NCBI GenBank assembly: GCA_017979445.1
Contig: CM030716.1
Coordinates: 17,503,443-17,567,442, forward strand
DNA length: 64,000 bases
Direction of reading: 5' to 3'
From: Akebia trifoliata
Lineage: Eukaryota; Streptophyta; Magnoliopsida; Ranunculales; Lardizabalaceae
Below the pieces are notes generated by a model that saw nothing but the letters and a program-made list of their open reading frames with translations, made no database searches and was not told the origin of the DNA. Numbering within the stretch: the stretch's first letter is position 1; each line of letters starts with the position of its first letter. The position numbers and the translations under genes were made by a program. This document shows, piece by piece, positions 55,661 through 64,000 of this stretch.

Positions 55661-55909
55661 CTAGTATTCATCATGGAGGGTTTCATCTATATTTTTGGGC
55701 TCCAACTTAGATGTGAAGCAGAGATGACTATTTAACGTCTCAAGTTGTCATCGGGTTTTTAGTTCGATGTGAGGATCTCCAAGGATTTGATTGACGGGAT
55801 GATCCTTGACAATAGGTAGTGTTTCTAGAACCTGAGACGTTGGGGGTGGTAAAGATGTAGGTGGGAACACTCCCTCGTCCTCATCTTCAACGTCAGAGGG
55901 ACCATTCTC

Positions 55910-57200
55910 CTAAATGGGTTGATCATCGATCACCACATTTATGGATTCTTGAATTGTGGAGGTCCTTTGATTAAAAACTCGAAAAGCTCGACTGTTCGAA
56001 GAGTATCCCAGAAAGATTGTTTGGTCGCTTTTCAAATCAAACTTCCCCAAATGTTCTCGATCTTTTAGGATATAACACTTACTTCCGAAGACCTTGAAGT
56101 GCTTGACACTTGGAGTTTTATTATTCCATAGTTCATATGTTATTTTGTTTAAGCCTGTTCGAAGATATACTCGATTGATGATGTGACAGGCAGTGTTTAC
56201 AGTTTCGGCCCACAGACTTTTAGGAAGATTCTTACTATGTAGCATGACTGTGGTCATTTTTAAAGAACGCGATTCTTTCTCTCAGCAACTCCATTCTGCT
56301 GAGGGGTCTTCGGAGCTAAAAATTCATGTCGAATTCCATGTTCATCACAAAATTGTGTGAATCAACTATCCTCAAATTCTCCACCGTGATCACTTCTTAT
56401 TATACCAACAACAGATTCCTTTTCTGTTTAGATACGCTTTATGATCTTTTTGAATTCATCAAAAGTATCTGATTTCTCTCTTAGAAACGCGACCCAGGAG
56501 AATCTAGAGTAATCATCAACGATTACCAAGAAATGTCTCTTTCCACCTAGACTTTGTACTTTAGTGGGACCCACAAGGTCCATGTGTAAAAGTGTTAGGG
56601 GCTTTGTGGTTGAAGAGTGGTTGTTTTTTTGTGGGTATTTCGAATTTGTTTACCAATTTGACATTCCCCACAGACATCTCTTGCTTGTTTACCCATTTTG
56701 GGTAATCCTCTGACTAGGCCTTTTGAGGCAAGTCGAAACAAGTTCTTGTAGTAAACGTGACCTAGACGTTGATGCCATAATTGGACTTCATCAATTTGAG
56801 CCATATTGCTTACAGTGGTCTCTCCTGAGTTTTCAATAACATAACAGTTATCAGACGTGTAAAGACCTCTCATGATAATTTTTCCAGTCGGGGTGGAGAT
56901 CTTGCAAACTTCACGATTGAAGCTCACTCGGTGATCCTTGTCACAAATTTGGGATATGCTAAGAAGGTTATGTTTCAAACCATCTACGCACAATACATTT
57001 TCTACTATGGGCAATCCACGACCACTGACAGTTCCTCTCCCAACGATCCTAGCGGTGTTGCCATCACCAAAAGTGACTGACCCTCCATCAAAATCAACCA
57101 AGTGGCTAAATTGACTCCGGTCACCTGTCATGTGTCGGGAACAACCGCTATCAAGGTACCATCGCGAAAGATTTCCAGCCTTGAGGGCTGTGTGAATTAC
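55910..57200 (-). pseudogene. Ty1/copia protease and integrase
   Basis: Reading from 57200: the protease active site WYLDSGCSRHMTGD (catalytic Asp codon 57150-57152), then a 178-codon open frame (56595-57131) with the integrase zinc finger (WHQRLGH ... CGECQIGK). The integrase core follows with stops and shifts (RSDHGGEFEDS then TGA near 56365, NGVAERKN near 56290, frameshift near 56256). The C-terminal part 55910-56257 is open, with LWAETVNTACHIINR and KVFGSKCYILKD. The domain order PR-INT-RT is diagnostic of Ty1/copia. Confidence 0.88.
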
Positions 57201-58269
57201 AAGGCACTTGTTATTCCTATTCTTAACTTTCTATTGTAGAGTCGTCTTGGGGGGTTGAGGATTATATTTAGGAGGGGAGTTCTCCTTAATCGGTGGGCTC
57301 TTCTTGGGAGACCTACCCTTCTTGGATGATTTTGAAGGAGAATTTTTCTTTGGATACCTTCCACCACCTTGATTTCCTCTACTTGATTCAGTAATTGCTT
57401 TAGCTTTTAGGTTCAGGTAAGCAATCTATTTGAAGAGTTCCCCAATATTGTTGCTTTGTTTGGGAGGAGATGAATTATTTACTCCCTTCCATTTCGGAAA
57501 TTTTTCTTTCTTTACTTTTTCGACTTTATTTAACCGTGGATTATTTCCCTCATCATGTTTTTTCTTTTCAACCGATAAAGATTTACCAATAGAGATTTGT
57601 GAGGTTGAGTGGTAGATGGTTTTGTACTCGATACATTCAAATTTCATGTGACCCGTTCCACCACAGAAATTGCATATGATAACTTTCTTGGCGTCTTTCT
57701 TAGTGTTTGATGACTCTCCATGCACAAACACAGTAGGAGATGGAGGTGATGTGGAAATATGCCTATCATAGCCTAATCTTCCTTTATCTCCATAGGGTTT
57801 TTTCACTCCTAGAAGTTTTTGTAACTCCAAGTTACCTTGAGTGTAGTTATACTCAAGTCTAGTCTTCTGTTTTTGCAGTTCGTTGATGTCAAACTTAAGA
57901 ATTTTGTTTTCATAAGTTCTGACGAGCTATTGTGGAGTTAGCCATCGAAAGGAGATTCTTGAGTTGTTGAAGATTTTTTACCATCTGATCTTTCTCAATC
58001 AAGACTGTCTCCGATGTAGAGAGCAGGCTGGACTGTCTTTCTAAGGCTGTTGAGAGTTGGATCTTAATATCTTCTAATTCAAGGCCTATGGAGAGTTTTT
58101 CCTCGTAGACTTGCTTATATTGGGCATGCCATTGTTCCTTTTGGAGTTTTTCTTGACTGTGTTTTTTGGTTAGTTTTACATGACTAACGAACAGTTGATC
58201 AAATGCAGATTGAAGCTCAAGTTCATCACTGTCCTCATCTTCTTCTTCTTCATCAGAGGAAGATGTGAC
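57201..58269 (-). pseudogene. Ty1/copia gag, C-terminal part, cut by a Tat-like insertion
   Basis: From 58269 downward: an acidic stretch (EEEEDEDSDELELQ), a long coiled coil (LERQSSLLSTSETVLIEKDQ, about 57930-58200), then a frame of 134 codons (57426-57830) with the zinc knuckle CNFCGGTGHMKFEC (CX2CX4HX4C intact) and a Lys-rich tail. Stops occur near 57850-57930. The N-terminal half would lie beyond the Tat-like element that starts at 58270. Confidence 0.8.
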
Positions 58270-59998
58270 TGAAAGCGCCCTCGATCCGCGGGGTGCGCAG
58301 ATCCGCTTTTGACCCTTGAGGTTTGGGAGTCGCCACCTCGTTATTACGGTCTAGGAACCAAATTGACCCTACAATGGATAAAAAGAACTAATCTACTATA
58401 GAAATCTGAATCCGGGGATCATGTTACGGGGTTGGAAGGTGTTAGGCACCAACCCCGCCCGGCCAATGCCGGTCTCTACTTATCCCAAATAGATCTACAT
58501 TGCTAATGATAAAACCTAGATTAAAAAAATAATAAAAAAACCTTACCTTCGATCTGCAAAAGCACTATTCCCTCAGATCTGAAAAACAGTTCCTTGTACC
58601 GCACTCCTTGCTTCGTTTTGTCTCCGGATCTGATTTCTGATCTCCGAGGCAAGGTGTCTCCTTCTTGGATCTGAATGCTTTGAATTTGTGGTGGATTTTT
58701 GGGATGTTTTTGGGAGGTTTTTGGGTGTTTTTTAGGCTAAAATAGGAGTAGGGGTGTTAGGAAAGGAGTTGGGGCTTCAAAATTAGGGTTTTGGAGGGGT
58801 TGTGGAGGCTTCTTCACCTACTTTTTCTAGGGTTTTTTCTTTAATACGAAAATAGGGTGTGGAGGCTCCTATTTATAAAGTTTTTAGAAGCATTTAGGGT
58901 TTGATTAGGATTTCTTTTAGGGTTTCAATTAGGGTTTTGACTTATTCTTTAAGGTTTTAGGGTTTTGACTTTAGTCTTATAAGATTGACTTGATTAGTTT
59001 TAGATTAGGGTTTGGATTTAGGGTTTTGACCTTAGTCTTATGAGATCGACTTGATTAATTTAGATTAGGGTTTTGATTTAGGGTTTTGACCTTAGTCTTA
59101 TGAGATTGACTCGATTAGTACCTTGACTTCAGTCTTGCTTGATTGACTTTAATTTTGACTTCAGTCTCACTTGATTGACTTTAATACCTTGACTTCAGTC
59201 TTGCTTGATTTACTTTTAATTTTTGGAGAACCCCCTTCTATTATATCTTTAATTCTTTGGACCCCCAAATGGAGGGGTCCTTAAAGAAATATCCCACGAA
59301 CCCTCAACAATTTTGCCTGAGAGTCCAATTAATCGATTTTTTAGGTTCAACTTTTTAAATTAATTTCATTAATGTTTCACTTTAATTATTTAATATTTTA
59401 TTTATTAATTTCGAATTTTTTAATTATGAAAATTGTGAAATTACCGTTTTGCCCTCGGAGAGGATTTTTTACGTTTTAAGTCGTTTTTCAATGTTCCAGG
59501 ATGTTTTGGAATCAGTTTTTCGTAAGGAATTCAATGGGAATGTTGGTTTTTGTCATTTATGAAGTTTTTTATATGAAATGATCGTGAACTTTATGAGGGG
59601 TATTTTCGTAATTTTGTCAAATTTTGTGAAAATTGGCGAAGTGGTTTACTTGGTTTCGATTTGTTGTTTTATGTGTTTGAACGGATTTTCCTAAGCGTAA
59701 TGTAGGCTCTAAGGTTGTTTTGAGGTTAGGGGTATTTTGGTAATTTAATCATTTTTAGTGATTTTTATCGTGAAGCTTCTTTTTGGTTTGCAAGATGATG
59801 ATTTCTATGTTTCTGGGGTCGTATTTTCCTAGCGTAGCGTGGTTTCTAAGTTTTGTCAGTTCGAGATACCTCATCCAGATTTCTGAAACATATCTGGTAA
59901 CAAAATAAAGCATTGGAATAGACATCCATCATTGGGAACCTTTGCGATCGGGTTGACGACTTGATTAATCAGGCGGATGCAAAAATGGGGTGTCTACA
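58270..59998 (-). repeat. 3' LTR of the right-hand partial element
   Basis: Edges tgaaagcgccc and ggggtgtctaca. TATA box at 58869-58880 (minus) and telobox-like cluster at 58895-59110. Confidence 0.9.
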
Positions 59999-60012
59999 GA
60001 TGCCCCTCTTTG
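59999..60012 (-). other. Polypurine tract
   Basis: Same minus-strand sequence (ccaaagaggggcatc) as at 17405-17418. Confidence 0.75.
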
Positions 60013-60343
60013 GCAGAGGGTTGAAGCAAACTAGATAGCAAATCTATATTGGTAGATTAGTGCGATATCCGAATGCCAAAGCTAGTGACAGTTCATTTTG
60101 CAGCCTGATTTAACAATTCGTCGGGGTATTCGGATCATTGAGCATAAAACTCTCCTCGAACTAAAAAAAATGTCAGGTCCTTGAGCGCGAGCTCTCACTG
60201 GCAGTGTCAGATCCTTGAATTCTAAAAAAAATTCTCCTTGACTGATATAACAACTGTGCAAGTGTGTGGGCTCAAAATCTGAGATAGATTTCAAAGAGTT
60301 TGAGTTGGAAATGAGTCAAATCTGAGCATGAAGTAAATATAAA

Positions 60344-61285
60344 CTGAGCATAATTCCAAGAAAACCCTTGGCGATATCTGAGCATAGTTCCGAGAAAGCC
60401 CTCGGTGGCATCTGAGCATAGTTCCGAGAAAACCCTCGGCGGCATCTGAGCATAATTCCAAGAAAACCGGCGTCTGAGCATAGTTCCGAGAAAACCCTCG
60501 ACGGCATCTGAGCATAATTCCAAGAAAACCCTTGGCGGCATCTGAGCATAGTTCCGAGAAAACCCTCGGCGGCATCTGAGCATAATTCCAAGAAAACCCT
60601 TGGCGGTATCTGAGCATAATTCCAAGAAAACCCTTGGCGGTATCTGAGCATAATTCCAAGAAAACCCTCGGCAGCATCTGAGCATAATTCCAAGAAAACC
60701 CTTGGCGGCATCTGAGCATAGTTCCGAGAAAACCCTCGGCGGCATCTGAGCATAGTTCTGAGAAAACCCTCGGCGGCATCTGAGCATAATTCCAAGAAAA
60801 TCGTTGGCGGTATTTGAGCATAGTTCCGAGAAAACCCTTGGCGGCCTCTGAGCATAATTCCAAGAAAACCCTTGGCGGTATCTGAGCATAATTCCAAGAA
60901 AACCCTTGGCGGTATCTGAGCATAGTTCCGAGAAAACCCTCGGCGGCATCTGAGCATAATTCCAAGAAAACCCTTGGCGGTATCTGAGCATAATTCCAAG
61001 AAAACCCTTGGCGGTATCTGAGCAAAATCCAAGATAACCCTTGGCGGCATCTGAGCAAAATCCAAGATAACCCTTGGCGGCATCTGAGCAAAATCCAAGA
61101 TAACCCTTGGCGGAAACTGAGCAAAATCCAAGATAACTCTTGGCGGCATCTGAGCAAAATCCAAGATAACCCTTGGCGGAGACTGAGCAAAATCCAAGAT
61201 AACACTTGGCGGCAACTGAGCAAAATCCAAGATAACCCTTGGCGGAAACTGAGCAAAATCCAAGATAACCCTTGGCGGAGACTGA
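60344..61285 (-). repeat. 33/34-bp tandem hairpin array (about 20 + 8 units)
   Basis: 34-bp units at 60344-61017 (one truncated near 60466-60475) and 33-bp units at 61018-61285. The arm pairs are CCAAG/CTTGG or CCGAG/CTCGG as in the other arrays; mixed units occur near 60656 and 60828. It is open in all three minus-strand frames, as at 17752-19001. Confidence 0.9.
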
Positions 61286-61995
61286 TTGAGTAAAACTGAG
61301 AACAAAGAGATAAATCTGGGAGAGAAACGATTGAAAATGAGTCTGGAGAAGAGTGGTTGAATCTGGGCATGAATAGATTTGGGACAGAATGGATATCCTA
61401 TCTCCTATGTGAGATTCAGAATACATTTGTTTGAACCTCAAGGTTTTATCAAAAAAGTTTTGTAAATTTAAAACCTGAGTTTGAACCTTAAGAGTTTTTT
61501 GAAAAACTGCTATCAAGAAGGTAACCTTAGGTTTGGAGTTCTCATTTTAGGATTAACATTGCTCAAAAACAAAATGTCCCTAGTTTGACAATAAACATGG
61601 CATTGAAAATAATTGAACATATCATTAAAAAATGCCCTTAGTATAAAGGGGGGATATTACATATCTAGAGGAGAAAGAAAAAATGCCCCTTGTACGAAGG
61701 TTTGAAATATTTGATTACCACAAGCGCAATAAAGATCCAACTTTTAATTTTATTAAAGATTTTGAGTCAGGCTCAAGAGAATAAAATATTTCCTTTTGAG
61801 ACTCATCATAGAATTCACCATTCTCTCCATTGGTTCACTTGGGGAAGTAAGAATTTTCAGATCGATCGTAGACAAGATACTTGTGGCTTCTGAATCTATG
61901 CCAGGTTTAAGTTGAGTATTGAACTTGATTATTCGGATTTCTGATGTTTCAGCTCGAACTGCTCTCAATTTGGGATTTTCTTCTATTTTTCTTTG
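61286..61995 (-). other. 3' untranslated region of the partial element
   Basis: Noncoding, matching 19002-19714 closely. Confidence 0.5.
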
Positions 61996-62410
61996 TTGCT
62001 CTAACTTTTGCCTAGATTGCCTTTTCAGATTTTCAATCTAGCGAGCTTGCTCTAACTTTTGCCTAGATCGCCTTTTCAGGTTTTCGATCTAGCGAGCTCT
62101 TTTTTTTTTCTTTGCTCTAATTGTTGCCAAAGTTGTCCTTTCAGATTTTCAACCTTGCGAGTTTGCCTTAATTTTTGCCTAAGTCGTCCTTTTCGGGTTT
62201 TCAACTTAGAAGGCTTCATCATTTTTTATCTTTTTATTTTTTTTGTCTCTGAACTTCTGGAGTTGCTACCTGATCATGCTTTGCTATCTTCCTTGACTTT
62301 TCGCACGGTACTTAGGAGGACTTTCATGGGTAGGCTTAGGATTGGGTATAAAAAGAAAGGAATTTTGAGGCTCAAAAACCCAAATGCCCCTTGTGTGGCA
62401 TTTCCTTTTC
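61996..62410 (-). repeat. Basic-repeat region downstream of integrase
   Basis: Counterpart of 19715-20127, with four about 50-bp repeats (61996-62215) and the conserved cccaaatgccccttgtgtgg start region near 62380-62400. Frames are broken relative to the copy at 19804-20127. Confidence 0.55.
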
Positions 62411-62737
62411 AATTATTTTCTTTTACCTTAAATTTTCTTCCCCATTTTGGATTTCTTTTTCTTTTGAATTTTTTTCTTAATTTTTTATTGTGTGGGGAAC
62501 TAGATTTTTTTATTTTGATGTGGTCGGGCCTGAAGTGACTTCTCAGGTTGCCTACGTACCCCAAAATTTTGGGATCAGACCAAAACGTAGTTCGAATTTT
62601 TGCCTCCCCTAGGTTAGGTGATCAGGCTAAGAAATAAAAGGCACAATTTTTCTCTTTTTGAACAGGCTGCAAAGGGGTTGAGAAAGGAGATAAAGAATTA
62701 GGTAATAGGAAAATTGATTCGACCAAAAATGGCCTTC

Positions 62738-63672
62738 TTAAATGTAGTACCGTTTGATTTGGTCAAGGTTGGTTGGTTCTGGTAACTCGATTCCATCATG
62801 ATCTTGAAGCCTGACAGCTTTTCCTGGTAGTATCTCCTTGATGATGTACGGACCTCCCCAATTTGGTTTGAACTTCCCTCTAGGGTTAAAGATAGGTGCC
62901 CGATTCTCTTTGAGTACTAAATCCCCGACTTGTAAATGACGAACCTTGATCTTTTTATCAAATGCACGGGCAACTCTTCTTTGACAAGCTTGCACATGAT
63001 ATAGGGCTTTAACTCATTTTCTTCGATCAAGTTTATTTCTTCATACTGTTGACGAACCCAATCTATTTCTAACAAATGATTTTTCAACAAGACCCTGAGA
63101 GACGAAATTTTCATTTCAACTGGCAAGACTGCTTTCATGCCATACACTAAGGAGTAAGGAGTAGCTCCAGTAGAGGATCGAATTAGAGTTCGATATGTCC
63201 ACAGCGTGAATGATAATTTTTCTGACCAATCTCGATGTTATTAACTCATTTTCCTGATGATAGTCTTGATACTCTTACTAACTGCTTCAACCGTTCCATT
63301 GATCTGAAGACGATAGGAGGATGATTTGTGATTCCGGATCTTCAACTTTGAACACAGAGTAGTGATTTATGCTTTGAAGTACGACCCATTATCAGAGATC
63401 AATTCAAAAGGTACCCCCATATCGACTGATAATATATGATTTGAAACTTAAGATGTAGTGAGGATAGCACTGATACATTTTTATAACATCTTCTTTGATT
63501 CCATTGATATAGACGAGTATCCATTCCATGTTGAACAACACCCAAGCTTGTACCTAGCATACCCTCATATGATCACACGAACAAGTCTTTTGAAATTTTT
63601 GAGTCAATTCATTATCCCCTCGTGTTCCTTTAGGGATAGATGGTTTCTATTTGAATCTCTTTAGGAATTATT
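62738..63672 (-). pseudogene. Ty3-type pol remnant: best-preserved integrase tail
   Basis: From 63672: the linker start, then the deletion junction, the integrase core (GVPFELISDNGSYFKA near 63380-63430; INGTVEAVSKSIKTII near 63260-63300, then two stops), STGATPYSLVYGMKAVLPVE near 63110-63165, and after one frameshift near 62990 an open C-terminal frame (62738-62995). That frame holds RVARAFDKKIKVRHLQVGDLVLK and GKFKPNWGGPYIIKE, ending KRYYI. The family resemblance to plant Tat/Athila-side Ty3 integrases is clear. Confidence 0.8.
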
Positions 63673-64000
63673 TTTTGTTTCGAGGTCAAAGACCTTTCCT
63701 TTCTCGATTAAAGGTTGAGCCTGACTCTTATCTTCTTGTTTAAAAACGAAATCTATCAAATTATTAGTTAATTCGTTAATGCGCTCGAGGTATTCAAAAA
63801 TTTCTTTTATCCGATCAAATTCAGATGGGGCAACAGACACCTCTATAGACTCGATGAACTAACTTGACTCAATAGGAAAGAGTAGACTCAATTAAAAGAA
63901 GACATGACCTTGCTGGAAAAAAGGACTCAGGTTAACCCAAATGACTTATGAAAACTCAATACAAGTACCCACATGAGTTTGATTAGGACTGAGGACTGAG
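63673..64000 (-). other. Internal region of the partial element
   Basis: Matches 21366-21690 of the complete element; no recognisable coding motif. Confidence 0.4.

Larger units (their letters stand above)
40763..58269 (-). mobile_element. SIRE-like Ty1/copia retrotransposon, split by two Tat-like insertions
   Basis: Minus-strand order from 58269: gag (57200-58269), protease and integrase (55910-57200), RT-RNase H (54179-55660), palindrome cluster, an extra ORF (52512-53756), polypurine tract, and the 3' LTR (40763-41494). The complete Tat-like element occupies 41632-52106. The 5' LTR and gag start lie beyond 58270. The extra ORF after pol and repeated ccccc-ttt (agggggag) tracts fit the SIRE lineage. 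Stops and frameshifts make it defective. Confidence 0.8.
58270..64000 (-). mobile_element. Tat/Ogre-like element, 3' part (runs off window end)
   Basis: 3' LTR 58270-59998, polypurine tract, hairpin array, basic-repeat region and pol remnant, in the same order as the complete element at 15614-27278. The left flank is gtgac (58265-58269), so the same five bases should follow its 5' LTR outside the window. It is inserted in copia gag. Confidence 0.85.

Overview
The window is plant nuclear DNA, from an angiosperm judging by its element lineages. It is AT-rich, has no bacterial-style operons, and I found no convincing host gene, tRNA or rRNA. Nearly every base belongs to nested LTR retrotransposons. 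One degraded endogenous pararetrovirus (Caulimoviridae) and one small foldback element sit among them. The species cannot be named from the sequence.

Layout. (1) Bases 1-4555 are the 5' part of a minus-strand Tat/Ogre-like Ty3 element (leader, tRNA-Arg primer site, 5' LTR), inserted into a second, unassigned Ty3-type LTR. (2) Bases 4556-15078 are that second LTR in minus orientation. It is interrupted by a MITE-like foldback at 5924-6273 and by a rearranged pararetrovirus at about 6779-12970, which lies beside TA microsatellite DNA and between two copies of a 349-bp host segment. (3) Bases 15079-31901 are a minus-strand Athila-type element. It is split by a complete Tat-like element (15614-27278, target duplication atgac) inside its gag zinc-knuckle codons, and by a solo Tat-like LTR (28757-30442). 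(4) Bases 31902-35796 are an older Tat-like 5' end into which the Athila element inserted. (5) Bases 35797-40762 are further LTR pieces of the unassigned family, plus a probable copia LTR piece. (6) Bases 40763-58269 are a minus-strand SIRE-like Ty1/copia element: 3' LTR, an extra 3' ORF, RT-RNase H, integrase, protease and gag. It is split by a complete plus-strand Tat-like element (41632-52106, target duplication ctctt) and cut in gag by another minus-strand Tat-like element (58270 to the window end).

The Tat-like copies look like one non-autonomous family. They keep LTRs, primer site, polypurine tract, a long leader and a frameshifted remnant of pol (the linker before RT, then integrase), but share a deletion of RT and RNase H. 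Full copies with target duplications show they still moved, presumably using enzymes from an autonomous relative. Between pol and the 3' LTR each carries an array of 33/34-bp repeats. Every unit contains a short inverted repeat whose two arms change together (CCAAG/CTTGG or CCGAG/CTCGG). Other noncoding stretches in the window also carry palindrome-bearing repeats: GTTGCTG-C-CAGCAAC in one leader, and GTCGGT-nnn-ACCGAC clusters in the copia LTR, the copia interior and the unassigned LTR.

The pararetroviral block is a head-to-head chimera. A plus-strand half (RNase H end, downstream ORF, intergenic region with a TATA box, tRNA-Met primer site, leader) meets a minus-strand half (duplicated coat region, RT with YIND in place of YIDD, protease, coat region). 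It is clearly defective.
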